Part shown: positions 45,066-54,355 of the stretch, piece by piece
Position numbering within the stretch: the first letter of the stretch is position 1
Layout: every line of letters starts with the position of its first letter
NCBI RefSeq assembly: GCF_009711715.1
Contig: NZ_VENF01000009.1
Location: 1-64,000 of the forward strand
DNA from: Methylophaga sp.
GTDB taxonomy: Bacteria; Pseudomonadota; Gammaproteobacteria; Nitrosococcales; Methylophagaceae
DNA length: 64,000 bases
Reading direction: 5' to 3'
The notes under the pieces: generated by a model
Databases searched by the model: none
Seen by the model: the letters and a program-made list of their open reading frames with translations, nothing else
What the model was told of the DNA's origin: nothing
Program-made: the position numbers and the translations under genes

Positions 45066-45300
45066 ACAGAGGATGAGTTCAGCGCTGAGCAGGGCGGGTA
45101 ATTTCGAAACAGATAGAACCTCCTGCCAACCAAGCTGTCTTCGACTATAACGGTTGTTTTCTGGCTCAAAGTGACCGGGTGACTGGAAACTTCATCTCTG
45201 TGAGGCAGTTATCGCTCCGGTTCCGGGCAACCGTGATAGGTTGTTTACTCAGTAAGTTCGTAAATCGTTAACTAATAGCTGCAAAACTATAAAGGACGAC

Positions 45301-46572
45301 ATGAACATTCAAACTGATGCACTAAATACCAATGCCGGGAGAGCAGAACACAGTCTTTCCCGCGCTTATACCCTCTCTGAGCGTTATCAGCAGGTGCGTG
45401 ATCATTCACTGATTCTCTGTGCGCCGTTACAGACAGAAGATTTTGTGGTGCAACCGCATGCCGAGGTCAGTCCACCGAAATGGCACCTGGCCCATACCAC
45501 CTGGTTTTTTGAACAGGCCATTCTCAAGCAGTTTAGTCAGGGTTATCAGGTTTTCAGCGAGGATTACTCCCGCCTTTTCAACTCTTATTACAAGTCGGCC
45601 GGCGAGCACTGGCTGCAAAGTGAACGGGGTCAGTTGTCGCGTCCAACCGTGGACGAGATTTACAACTATCGACGAACCGTGGATAAGTGTCTGCTGCATC
45701 TGCTCGATGAGGAAATCAGCAACAGTGAGATGCTGGAAGTGCTGGAGCTGGGTCTCAATCACGAGCAGCAACATCAGGAATTGTTGCTGATGGATATCAA
45801 GCGCATTCTGGCGACCAATCTTTCCATGCCTGCCTACACCGAAGCGCACTGGTCGGCCCCCGAGGTGGCAGAGCACTGGACGGAATTTCCTGAGGGCATC
45901 TATGAGATCGGTCACGAAGGCGATAGCTTTGCCTATGATAACGAGACCCCTCGTCATAAACAGTATCTGCATCGGTTCTCCCTGCGAGACAATACGGTCA
46001 GCTGCGGAGAATTCATCGAGTTTATTGACGCTGGTGGCTATAGCAACCCCGGACTCTGGTTAAGTCAGGGCTGGGACTGGGTGCGGCATAATCAGATCAC
46101 CGCGCCTTTTTACTGGTTCAAGAAAGATGGAATCTGGCATCAGTACACCTTGCATGGTGTTAAGCCCGTGCCAGCGCATGAACCCGTCGTGCATGTCAGC
46201 TACTTCGAAGCGGATGCGTTTGCCCGCTGGAAGGGCTGTCGTCTGCCGGTTGAAGCCGAACTGGAACTCTGGCTTGAAGAACAGCCTGAAATGTTATCGC
46301 CCAGAACGGCTTTGCTCCACCCCAATCGTGCTGAGCAAGCCATTAACCAGGTCTGGTACTGGACTGCCAGTCACTATTCTCCATATCCTGGATATCAGCC
46401 CTATTCTGGCATGTTAGGCGAATATAACGGCAAGTTCATGTGTAATCAGTTCGTTTTGCGTGGGGGCTGTGTTGCTACCCCGGCCGGTCATTATCGGGCC
46501 AGCTATCGGAATTTCTATCAACCGGAACAGCGATGGATGTTCTCCGGTATCAAGCTGGCCAAACATCATTAA
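45301..46572 (+). CDS. egtB: Ergothioneine synthase EgtB (sulfoxide synthase)
   Basis: A non-haem iron enzyme joining hercynine to a thiol donor (gamma-glutamylcysteine or cysteine) with oxygen to form a sulfoxide. The 423 residues have an N-terminal DinB-like domain (about 25-170) with the iron-binding histidines in WHLAHTTWFFE (His62 region) and NHEQQHQE (two His, about 155-160), then a formylglycine-generating-enzyme-like domain (about 195-420: RLPVEAELEL, VLRGGCVATP, YRNFYQPEQRW). ATG 45301 follows AAAGGACGAC. The egtD gene follows 14 bases after the stop, giving an egtB-egtD operon without egtA or egtC. Confidence 0.92.
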   Translation: MNIQTDALNTNAGRAEHSLSRAYTLSERYQQVRDHSLILCAPLQTEDFVVQPHAEVSPPKWHLAHTTWFFEQAILKQFSQGYQVFSEDYSRLFNSYYKSAGEHWLQSERGQLSRPTVDEIYNYRRTVDKCLLHLLDEEISNSEMLEVLELGLNHEQQHQELLLMDIKRILATNLSMPAYTEAHWSAPEVAEHWTEFPEGIYEIGHEGDSFAYDNETPRHKQYLHRFSLRDNTVSCGEFIEFIDAGGYSNPGLWLSQGWDWVRHNQITAPFYWFKKDGIWHQYTLHGVKPVPAHEPVVHVSYFEADAFARWKGCRLPVEAELELWLEEQPEMLSPRTALLHPNRAEQAINQVWYWTASHYSPYPGYQPYSGMLGEYNGKFMCNQFVLRGGCVATPAGHYRASYRNFYQPEQRWMFSGIKLAKHH

Positions 46573-46586
46573 GCAAAGGAAGACTG

Positions 46587-47582
46587 ATGAATGTATCGCA
46601 ATTAGCGCAAGTGAATAATGACGATCAACAGGAACTGGAACAGTTTGCTGCCGACGTCTTCACCGGACTGAGCAGTGATCCGAAATACCTGTCAGCCAAG
46701 TATTTTTATGATGACACCGGCAGTGAATTGTTTCAGGCTATCAGTCAGCACGAGGATTATTACCTCACCCGCACCGAGTACGAGATACTCGACAGCCACA
46801 GCCCGTATCTGCCCGCCCTGCTGGGCGAAGATGAGATTGATATTATCGAACTCGGTGCCGGTGACGGTCATAAGAGTGAACTGGTCATCAACCGCTTTCT
46901 CGAGGCCGGAGTGAAAGTCAACTTTCACGCCATCGATATCTCCGAAAAAGCGATTGATATGCTCGGTGAGACCATTCTGGAGCGGCCCAACCTCAGTGTT
47001 CACGGCCTGATCGGTGATTATTTTGAGGGACTCCGCTTTCTTAAAGGACGCACATCGAAACGCCAGCTGGTGCTATTTCTGGGATCCAATATCGGCAATT
47101 TCAACCACACTGAAAGCAAAGCCTTTTTACGTCGACTCTGGAGCAGTCTCAACGCTGACGATTACCTGCTGATCGGTTTTGATCTGAAAAAAAACATCAA
47201 TGAACTCATTAACGCCTACAGTGACTCCAGTAACTACACCCGTGATCTCAACCTGAACCTGCTGGCCCGGATCAACCGCGAACTGGGCGGCAATTTCGAT
47301 CTGTCAGGTTTCCAGCATTATGCTGTCTACAACCCCGAGTTGGGCGCCATGGAGAGTTATCTGCTGGCACTTGGAGAACAAAAAGTCTTTATCGAGGCCT
47401 TGCAGCAGGAATTTGAGTTTGAAGCCTTTGAGCCCTTGCACCTGGAGTATTCCTTTAAATTTCTGCCGGCTGAAATTGACTCCCTCTGTAAGCAAACAGG
47501 TTACAAGCGCATTGAAAATTTCAGTGATAAACAGGATCGTTTTATCGACTCACTGTGGCAGGTGACCTTGAGGAACGGGTAA
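46587..47582 (+). CDS. egtD: Histidine N-methyltransferase EgtD
   Basis: An S-adenosylmethionine-dependent enzyme that trimethylates the histidine amino group to hercynine, the first step to ergothioneine. The 331 residues belong to the Methyltransf_33 family: YFYDDTGSELFQAIS near residue 35, DYYLTRTEYEIL, SAM site IELGAGDGHKSELVI near 90, LFLGSNIGNF, and the C-terminal SYKF-like and FSDKQDRFIDSLWQVT. ATG 46587 is chosen because AAAGGAAGACTG precedes it; the open frame upstream belongs to the egtB coding region. It is translated in tandem with egtB. Confidence 0.93.
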   Translation: MNVSQLAQVNNDDQQELEQFAADVFTGLSSDPKYLSAKYFYDDTGSELFQAISQHEDYYLTRTEYEILDSHSPYLPALLGEDEIDIIELGAGDGHKSELVINRFLEAGVKVNFHAIDISEKAIDMLGETILERPNLSVHGLIGDYFEGLRFLKGRTSKRQLVLFLGSNIGNFNHTESKAFLRRLWSSLNADDYLLIGFDLKKNINELINAYSDSSNYTRDLNLNLLARINRELGGNFDLSGFQHYAVYNPELGAMESYLLALGEQKVFIEALQQEFEFEAFEPLHLEYSFKFLPAEIDSLCKQTGYKRIENFSDKQDRFIDSLWQVTLRNG

Positions 47583-47658
47583 GTGAGAAAGGACAAATTC
47601 TGAGGGACTCATTACAAACCACCAGCACAGCGTTTTTAATATGAAGCATAGGCGTTGT

Positions 47659-47799
47659 TCATAAGCCCATCAGTATTCTGATCAAGCTGCCCAGCGTAAA
47701 GGCAGCGATCAGACCAAAGCACCACAAGGCGACAAACCAGATCCACTGACGCTGCTTCTTGGTAAAATGCCGGTTAATGAAATCAGTAATGCATTTCAT
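47659..47799 (-). CDS. Small bd-oxidase subunit (DUF2474/CydX-like)
   Basis: A 46-residue single-pass membrane protein. The core QWIWFVALWCFGLIAAFTLG followed by LIRILMGL fits the small third subunits of bd-type oxidases of the cyanide-insensitive branch (DUF2474 pattern W-x-WF-x-x-LW then LIR). ATG 47799 lies inside the last codons of cioB, overlapping it by 17 bases in another frame, with AGGAAAGACCAGTG as ribosome site, so translation is coupled. The position after cioAB is the usual place for this subunit, which stabilises the oxidase. Confidence 0.82.
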   Translation of the reverse strand: MKCITDFINRHFTKKQRQWIWFVALWCFGLIAAFTLGSLIRILMGL

Positions 47800-48802
47800 C
47801 ACTGGTCTTTCCTCTGAAAACATAATAGCTATAGGCCGTGTAGGCCAGAATAACCGGCAGCAACACGGCGGTTCCGATCAGAAGCAAAGACTGTGATGTG
47901 GCGGCAGCCGCCGCATCCCATAGCGTAAAGCTGAAAGGCACTATCCAGGGATAGATGCTGATCAGCACACCGACATAGCCCAGCAGAAATATCACCATCG
48001 TCAACAAGAACGGACTCACTTCCCGGCTGCTGTGTATTGTCCGCCACAGGAGCAAGAACGCGGCCAGCGTCAGAATTGGAATCGGCGCCAGATAGAAGAT
48101 ATTGGGTAAACTGAACCAGAGTGTCTCGATGCGGGCATCACTCAAGGGCATATACACACTGACAATAAGCATCCCGAGAATGACATAGGCACTGACATAA
48201 CTGGCAATTCGCCGCGCCCAGATTTGCGTGTCGTTTTCAGTCTTCCAGATCAGCCAGGTTGCACCAATCAGTGCATAGCCAAAGACCAGCGCTATGCCGG
48301 TCACCGTGGCAAAGCCATTTGCCCAATCGAGCGGGCCGCCTGCAAAGCTTCGCTGAGCAACATCAACGCCCTGGACAATATTGCCGAGAATAACCCCCTG
48401 CATAAAAGCAGCCAGCATGGAGCCGACGTGAAAGGATAAGTCCCATAGCTTGCGGTCGCGTCCTTCGGTTTTAAAACGAAACTCAAAGGCGACACCTCTT
48501 AGAATGAGCCCCAGTAGCATCAATATCACCGGCAGGTAAAACGCGGGCATCAGTATTGCGTAAGCAAGCGGGAAAGCCGCAAATAGCCCACCTCCGCCTA
48601 ACACCAGCCAGGTCTCATTGCCGTCCCAGAAAGGGGCAATAGAGTTCATGATGGTGTCGCGGGATTTATCAGACGGCGCGAAGGGAAACAGGATGCCGCA
48701 GCCGAGATCAAAGCCGTCGAGCAGTACATAAATGAATATTGCGGCAGCAATCAACCCGGCCCAGATCAGAGGCAAGTCCAGCCATGATGAAAAATCAAAC
48801 AT
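47783..48802 (-). CDS. cioB: Cytochrome bd-type (CIO) oxidase subunit II
   Basis: The membrane subunit of the quinol:O2 oxidoreductase. The 339 residues have about eight transmembrane helices; DLPLIWAGLIAAAIFIYVLLDGFDLG and WDGNETWLVLGGG near residues 10-75 are family signatures of CydB. It supports CioA and needs no haem of its own. It starts 2 bases after cioA and overlaps the small third subunit gene. It provides respiration under low oxygen or with cytochrome c oxidase blocked. Confidence 0.92.
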   Translation of the reverse strand: MFDFSSWLDLPLIWAGLIAAAIFIYVLLDGFDLGCGILFPFAPSDKSRDTIMNSIAPFWDGNETWLVLGGGGLFAAFPLAYAILMPAFYLPVILMLLGLILRGVAFEFRFKTEGRDRKLWDLSFHVGSMLAAFMQGVILGNIVQGVDVAQRSFAGGPLDWANGFATVTGIALVFGYALIGATWLIWKTENDTQIWARRIASYVSAYVILGMLIVSVYMPLSDARIETLWFSLPNIFYLAPIPILTLAAFLLLWRTIHSSREVSPFLLTMVIFLLGYVGVLISIYPWIVPFSFTLWDAAAAATSQSLLLIGTAVLLPVILAYTAYSYYVFRGKTSDEMHY

Positions 48803-48804
48803 AA

Positions 48805-50220
48805 TTACGCACCCCCTGAACGATCACTGGCAATGAGCGGAGCAATGTTCTCATGGCCATGTTGATAATAGCCTTCCGCCTGCCTGGACTGCAGCGGACC
48901 TTTTGCAATCAGTTTCAGAATGTAATAGCTGCCGGCGCCGAATATCACTGTGTACACCACAATGAATATCAACAGACTCAGAAATATTTGTTCAGCTATC
49001 ACGGGTGATATGCTCTCACTCGTTTTTAATACCCCATACACGATGAAGGGTTGCCGACCGATTTCGGTCACAAACCAGCCTGCTAATACAGCAATGAAGC
49101 CACTGGGCGTCATGGCCATACACCAGAGCTGAAACTTTCTGGATTCGAATAAGCGCTTTTTAAAGAACAGGATGACGGCAATAATACCGGTGAAAATCAT
49201 GGCCATACCGATACCGACCATCACCCGGAATGACCAGAAAACCGCCGATACTGGCGGGCGCTCATCCTTCGGGACATCCTTGAGTCCGGGAATGATGCCA
49301 TCGGTTGAACCCGTCAATATCCAGCTGGCACCGCCAGGAATCGTCACGCCGTAATCCGTGCTTTCATTCTCTTCGTTGGGTATGCCAAACAGATAAAGCG
49401 GTTTATCTGCGCCCTGTTCCCAGTTACCTTCCATGGCAGCCACTTTAATCGGCTGATGATGCAGGGTGTTTTCACCATGCGCATGGCCAATCAGCAGTTG
49501 CACCGGTGCGACAAAGACCGCAATCAGCATCGCCATGGCAAACATGACCCTGGCATGTTCAATATGGACTTTACGCCATAAATAGAATGCGCTCACACCG
49601 CTGACAACAAAAGCCGTGGTCAGATAGGCCGCGGTCAGCATATGAAAAAAACGGACAGGAAAAGAGGGGTTGAAAATAACCTCCAACCAATTGGTGGGAT
49701 ACAGGATGCCATCAGCCCCGATCTCGAAACCTTGCGGTGTTTGCATCCAGCTATTGGCCGACAAGATCCAGAAGGCAGAAATGATGGTGCCGATAGCTAC
49801 GATGACGGTTGATGCGAAATGCATTTTTTGACTGACTCTGCCCCAGCCAAACAGCATGATGCCCAGGAATGAAGCTTCCAGAAAAAATGCCGTTAACACC
49901 TCATACCCCAGCAAGGGGCCAATGACATTGCCGACTTTGTCCGAGAAAACCGACCAGTTGGTGCCGATCTGGTAGGAAAGTACTACTCCGGAGACCACCC
50001 CCATACCAAAACAGACCGCGAAGATTTTTATCCACATCATGTAGATGTCCTGATAAACCTGACGCCCTGTTTTCAGGTAAAGTCCTTCCACCACCGCCAG
50101 CCAACTGGCCAGGCCGATGGTGAATGCCGGGAAAATGATGTGGAAGCTGATGGTGAAAGCAAATTGCAATCGAGAAAGCAGTACGGGGTCGAGTTCCAGT
50201 CCGGTCATTTCAAATCCCAT
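48805..50220 (-). CDS. cioA: Cytochrome bd-type (CIO) oxidase subunit I
   Basis: The haem-carrying subunit that oxidises quinol and reduces oxygen. The 471 residues include about nine helices, the N-terminal QFAFTISFHIIFPAFTIG with haem ligand His27, the GRQP motif near the C-terminal half (EIGRQPFIVYGVL), and a short periplasmic Q-loop, the feature separating cyanide-insensitive CIO enzymes from long-loop CydA. The conserved WILSANSWMQTPQGFE stretch is present. The start at ATG 50220 adds a short extension before the MTGLELDP start at 50208. It is the first gene of cioA-cioB-small subunit. Confidence 0.92.
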   Translation of the reverse strand: MGFEMTGLELDPVLLSRLQFAFTISFHIIFPAFTIGLASWLAVVEGLYLKTGRQVYQDIYMMWIKIFAVCFGMGVVSGVVLSYQIGTNWSVFSDKVGNVIGPLLGYEVLTAFFLEASFLGIMLFGWGRVSQKMHFASTVIVAIGTIISAFWILSANSWMQTPQGFEIGADGILYPTNWLEVIFNPSFPVRFFHMLTAAYLTTAFVVSGVSAFYLWRKVHIEHARVMFAMAMLIAVFVAPVQLLIGHAHGENTLHHQPIKVAAMEGNWEQGADKPLYLFGIPNEENESTDYGVTIPGGASWILTGSTDGIIPGLKDVPKDERPPVSAVFWSFRVMVGIGMAMIFTGIIAVILFFKKRLFESRKFQLWCMAMTPSGFIAVLAGWFVTEIGRQPFIVYGVLKTSESISPVIAEQIFLSLLIFIVVYTVIFGAGSYYILKLIAKGPLQSRQAEGYYQHGHENIAPLIASDRSGGA

Positions 50221-50556
50221 TCATCATATTCGCAGAGTCAGCAAGTCAAATATGTGACTCGCAGCCAAGACAATAATATTCAGGATTATGCATAAATATA
50301 GAAAGAAATTTTATGTTGTGTTCAGCAGGGTGACCGGAGTGGAGTGAACAAAAGCGAATTATTCGGAGCGTTGTTTGAGATTATGTGGCGTTTTCAATTG
50401 CTTTTTTAACCCGGACCGGTAGCATTTAGCGGGCATTTAAGCGAAATTGAAGGCAGAAAAAGTCAGTTTATAAAGTTTGGCCAAGCAATTTCTCTGCTGC
50501 TTGGTTGTCTTGATGACCAGGGCTTGAGAAATAAAAAAATTAACGCAAAAAGACAA
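50221..50556. other. Upstream region of cioA and the VC0807-like gene
   Basis: About 335 AT-rich bases without a gene. It holds the cio promoter. I looked for an FNR/Anr box (TTGAT-n4-ATCAA) and found none. Confidence 0.45.
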
Positions 50557-51252
50557 ATGAATAGATCACCAAATCAGAAATCCAACTCGATGCTGGACCT
50601 CCTGCTCAGTATCATTCTACCTTCCATTATTCTGATGAAATTCAGTACAGAGGAGTATTTCGGGCCCACAGGCGGTTTAATTATTGCACTTGCTTTTCCC
50701 TTGGGCTGGGGCCTGTTTGATTTGATCAAGTATCGAAAATTTAACTTTATCGCCTTGCTGGGTTTGATCAGCATTTTACTGACAGGGGGTATTGGCCTGC
50801 TGGCGCTGGATGTGAAATGGCTGGCGGTTAAGGAGGCAGCTGTGCCCGGGCTGATTGGTATTGCGGTGCTGCTCTCTGTATTTACGCCTTATCCTTTAGT
50901 GAGAACTTTTCTGTACAACCCGGCGGTGATGAATATCAAACTCATTGAAGAGAAGCTGGAGCAATCCAATAACCGTCACCAGTTTGAAGATCGCCTGATG
51001 AAGGCCACTTATTTTGTGGCGGGGTCTTTTGCTTTTTCGGCTGTCATGAATTATGTCCTGGCCAAAACCATAGTGACAAGTCCGGCCGGGACCGAGGCCT
51101 TCAATGAGGAACTGGGCCAGCTGACCCTGTACAGTTATCCGGTTATTGCTGTGCCATCGATGCTCATGACAATGGGCATACTTTATTATTTATGGCAAAG
51201 CATTCGTGATTTGACCGGGCTCAAGCTGGAACAGGTCGTTCGGTCTAAGTAG
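50557..51252 (+). CDS. VC0807-like membrane protein
   Basis: A protein of 231 residues from ATG 50557 with about six membrane segments (LDLLLSIILPSIILM, GGLIIALAFPLGWGLFDL, FIALLGLISILLTGGIGLLAL and three C-terminal). The opening motif and the GWGLFDLIKYRKFN element resemble the VC0807 family of unknown function. An in-frame TTG at 50524 could give 11 more residues; neither site has a good ribosome signal. No gene partner nearby suggests its role. Confidence 0.65.
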   Translation: MNRSPNQKSNSMLDLLLSIILPSIILMKFSTEEYFGPTGGLIIALAFPLGWGLFDLIKYRKFNFIALLGLISILLTGGIGLLALDVKWLAVKEAAVPGLIGIAVLLSVFTPYPLVRTFLYNPAVMNIKLIEEKLEQSNNRHQFEDRLMKATYFVAGSFAFSAVMNYVLAKTIVTSPAGTEAFNEELGQLTLYSYPVIAVPSMLMTMGILYYLWQSIRDLTGLKLEQVVRSK

Positions 51253-51460
51253 TCCTCTATTCCATGTTGATTTGAGTATGGTCGCTTTGAATGAGACAGC
51301 CTTTAGTGAGCAGTGGCTGATTAAACACTCACACAAAGCCTCTGAAGACTCTCAGCTTTGATCGATTAGACAGCTTTTACATTTCCGCTTTCAGGCTAAA
51401 AAAGTATATTCATAAGCGCGGTCTGAATCAGGCGGTATGAGCAAGGCTGAGTGACTCTCA

Positions 51461-51649
51461 TCAAGCTTTTTCCTGAGCAGACTCCTGTTGTAATTTTTGG
51501 ATTTCTCGCTTCAACTCCTCGGCCTCACTGGTGATTGTGGCAAAACTGCGTATGTCTCCTTTTCTTTGCGCATGCATTGCCTGTTCCAGCTTCTTAGCAT
51601 GAGCCTTTTTTAGCTTTTTGAGGGGGACAGATTTGAAAAATGACAGCAT
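51461..51649 (-). CDS. DUF6435-like small protein
   Basis: A 62-residue basic helical protein. The pattern FFKSVPLKKLKKAHAKKLEQAMHAQ followed by GDIRSFATITSEAEEL (quoted in pieces: PLKKLKKAHAKKLEQAM; GDIRSFATITSEAEELKREI) matches a family of tiny gammaproteobacterial proteins, DUF6435 as I recall, of unknown function. Start ATG 51649, no signal peptide. The ribosome site (TAACAGGTAGCTCATCC) is weak. Confidence 0.65.
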   Translation of the reverse strand: MLSFFKSVPLKKLKKAHAKKLEQAMHAQRKGDIRSFATITSEAEELKREIQKLQQESAQEKA

Positions 51650-51968
51650 GGATGAGCTACCTGTTAGTAGAGGGTTTTAGGTTTAGCAGACGATCACGAT
51701 ATTGATTGACGGTTACCATTGGATATAAGAAGACCAACATCGTAAATAAACGTTCAAGAACCGTTTCATGAACATTCAAGCTGGATAGCCAATTTGACTC
51801 AAATACGGATGGCAATTACATAGAGATAAATAAAAACCTTATTTTTACTGAGGTTTATATGTAATTGCTGATAAGATAGGGGCCGAATCGGGGTGGAAGA
51901 CGCAACATGTATATGATTACATGATGATAATCTGAATAAGCCCAGACCTGCATTTGAGGAGAGTAGTC
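51650..51968 (+). promoter_or_regulatory. Structured leader of the adhesin gene
   Basis: An AT-rich 319-bp region before the adhesin with nested inverted repeats. The outer arms GCAATTACAT (51812-51821) and ATGTAATTGC (51859-51868) are perfect; inside them AAACCT (51834-51839) pairs with AGGTTT (51851-51856). A further perfect repeat, CATGTA-n6-TACATG, lies at 51906-51923, and GAGGAG before ATG 51969 is the ribosome site. The repeats may be operators, a cruciform or an RNA hairpin. Confidence 0.5.
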
Positions 51969-54251
51969 ATGGCTAAGCAATTGGGTACAGTCACAGCACT
52001 ATCTGGAGATGTCATTGCAACTAACACCAATGACTCGAGAACGCTTCGGATACAAGACCCAATTTTCGATGATGACGTCATCATTACTGGTGAAGATGGT
52101 CTTGTCGAAATTGGTCTGGCCAATAATCAAACAATAGATCTAGGCAGAAACTCAGAGGTTTCACTAAAAAGCCTGATAGATGACGCTTCATTCTCAGAAA
52201 CAGTTGAGGAATCAACCAGCGCGGATGTTGAAGCTATTCAGCAGGCCTTGTTGGAAGGGGGGGATCCGACAGTCAATGAAGAGGCAACGGCAGCAGGTGC
52301 CGGAGTTCAAACTGGCAATGAGGGACATGAGGCGGTTTTTGTCGATTACCTTAACCCTGAAGTTACCCCGGAAGCCGGTTTTGATACAACTGGCGTGACG
52401 AATCAATATAGCTTTCCTGAAGAAGACATTATCGTCACTGAGCAAGAGGGTAATGATCCTGTCAATCAGCCAGACAATGATGTGCCGGTAGAGAATCAGC
52501 CCCCTACACTCATTGTGAATGAAGGGCAGACCGGCCTGCTTTTTGAAGCCGGCTTACCGTCAGGCTCAAACGTTGGCAAAACCATTCACACAATGACGGG
52601 AAGCTTCTCACTTTTCGACCCTGATGGGGTTGATGACATTACCCACGTCAAAATTAACAGCACTACCATCGACATTGATGACCTGGGCAGCGACAACCTG
52701 ATTCAGGGGCAATACGGCCAGCTCATTATCATTGATTACGACAGTGAGACAGGCAAAGCGATATTCGAATATCACCTCACTAATCCAGCTGTTGATATTG
52801 AAAATACCGACGAAAAAGACTTTTTCAGTCTGGCTGTGTCTGATGATGGTATTAACTTCTCCTCACCCGTGGCTGTGGCGTTTCAAGTGATCGATGACTC
52901 CCCGGTATTCAGAGTGGTTAATGATGATGCAGATACCGGCACACTGGTATCGGTAACGGCATATAACTCTGAGCCGGATCAAATGGTGTATGACGATATA
53001 CAGCTGGCTGACTGGGTTTTGGGTGCAGATGGTTTTGAGAACGCTGCCGTCACCATCCCTGATGGCGTTAACGCAGAAGTCGTCTCTCAGAGTCAGGACA
53101 GTATCATTATCAATTTCTTCGATGGGGAGGAGGTCGCTGCAACATTGACCTTGAATGCGGATGGTCACGACAATTTACAGGTATTCAACCGTGACTATGA
53201 TACGCAAACGATTCCATTGCTGACGAAATCGGCCACTGCCTCAGGCCCCGAACTGGTCAAATATATCAATACTGAAGACTTGAATGTAGCGATTACTGGC
53301 AGCGATGGCGATAGTGTGGCAAACGAGCCTCAAGATGAGGTTAATCCCAGTAACAGAGGCTGGGCTGTAGATGACAATCAGATTGATGTTTCAGAGTCGA
53401 TCACATTCACGTTTGATCGCCCTGTCGGCAATTTTAGTTTTGTGGCGAATGGTTTCACAGGCGGGCCTTCCGAGGGTAATGTTGGACTCAACATTACCGT
53501 CTATTATGATCAAGCCATGACTGACTATGAGACGTTTCAGGTCTCAGCCGAATCCAATCAATTGATCCATATTGATGAACTCAATGGTTTTGGCTCCAAT
53601 CTCACTGGCAGCAGCTCATTCTGGGCTGTGGACGTAGAAAGTGATTCCTCGGCTCAGGATCATAATGATGGATTTCGTCTAAACGATATTTCAGTGACGA
53701 CAACACTGCAGACTGTCCCAGGTGATCTCGAATATCACGGTATCACTGTTGAAATTGAGGATACAGATGGAGATTCAGCCAGTCAGTCTTTTGACCTTGT
53801 TCTGAAGGGCGAATATGGCTCTGAATTATCACTGGAAGCTATCACAGGGACTTCTTCAGATGATGTACTGATGGGTACCAGTGGAGATGATGTCATCAAA
53901 AGTGGTAGTGGTGACGATACTATTACCACTGGTGACGGTAATGATCACTTGGTCTGGGATGCAGGAGAATCGGGCACTGATACACTGACTGACTTTGAGC
54001 AAGGCAGTGATGTGATTGATATATCCCAGCTTCTGGATCCGGAAGGCGCACTGGATATCGGTGGTGTACACAGCCTCGATGATTACCTGAAAGCAAGCTT
54101 TGATGGCACTCACACCACTTTTGAAGTTTACAATAATGGTGATGCCGCGCAAGATACAGCAACAGCAACACAAACGATTGTTGTAGCAGGTGACTTTACC
54201 GATCTTTCCACACTGATTATTGATGGTGATTTAGTGGTTGAGCAAAGCTGA
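51969..54251 (+). CDS. LapA-like retention-module adhesin, type I secreted
   Basis: A 760-residue acidic exported protein. Residues 1-105 match the retention module of LapA-type adhesins (GTVTALSGDVIA, then DDVIITGEDGLVEIGL), followed by TAAG at 107-110, the cleavage motif of LapG proteases. The middle (about 170-620) has Ca-binding-type, Asp-rich beta domains (FSLFDPDGVDDITHVKI, ITVEIEDTDGDSA-like). Residues 625-660 carry short RTX-like GGD/SGDD repeats (GTSSDDVLMGTSGDDVI), and the C-terminus resembles the VC_A0849-type type I secretion signal (DTLTDFEQGSDVIDISQLL). There is no N-terminal signal peptide, as expected. LapA homologues are thousands of residues long; this is unusually small. 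No lapBCE, lapD or lapG gene is in the window. Confidence 0.85.
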   Translation: MAKQLGTVTALSGDVIATNTNDSRTLRIQDPIFDDDVIITGEDGLVEIGLANNQTIDLGRNSEVSLKSLIDDASFSETVEESTSADVEAIQQALLEGGDPTVNEEATAAGAGVQTGNEGHEAVFVDYLNPEVTPEAGFDTTGVTNQYSFPEEDIIVTEQEGNDPVNQPDNDVPVENQPPTLIVNEGQTGLLFEAGLPSGSNVGKTIHTMTGSFSLFDPDGVDDITHVKINSTTIDIDDLGSDNLIQGQYGQLIIIDYDSETGKAIFEYHLTNPAVDIENTDEKDFFSLAVSDDGINFSSPVAVAFQVIDDSPVFRVVNDDADTGTLVSVTAYNSEPDQMVYDDIQLADWVLGADGFENAAVTIPDGVNAEVVSQSQDSIIINFFDGEEVAATLTLNADGHDNLQVFNRDYDTQTIPLLTKSATASGPELVKYINTEDLNVAITGSDGDSVANEPQDEVNPSNRGWAVDDNQIDVSESITFTFDRPVGNFSFVANGFTGGPSEGNVGLNITVYYDQAMTDYETFQVSAESNQLIHIDELNGFGSNLTGSSSFWAVDVESDSSAQDHNDGFRLNDISVTTTLQTVPGDLEYHGITVEIEDTDGDSASQSFDLVLKGEYGSELSLEAITGTSSDDVLMGTSGDDVIKSGSGDDTITTGDGNDHLVWDAGESGTDTLTDFEQGSDVIDISQLLDPEGALDIGGVHSLDDYLKASFDGTHTTFEVYNNGDAAQDTATATQTIVVAGDFTDLSTLIIDGDLVVEQS

Positions 54252-54315
54252 GATAGTTATCAACCCATGCTAAATTAGCGTGGCGTCTTACCCTTTTTTA
54301 TCGATTGAAAATAAG

Positions 54316-54346
54316 AAAGCCCAATGCGTTTCCGCATTGGGCTTTT
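54316..54346 (+). terminator. Rho-independent terminator after the adhesin gene
   Basis: A perfect 10-bp stem (GCCCAATGCG / CGCATTGGGC) with a TTTC loop and a short T-run. The same hairpin style occurs next to the tRNA-Leu gene (55055-55084), which suggests a common origin (see findings). Confidence 0.85.
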
Positions 54347-54355
54347 GAATTATTG

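Noticed and set aside
50221..50556. FNR/Anr box before cioA
   Set aside because: No sequence with at least eight matches to TTGAT-n4-ATCAA was found by eye.
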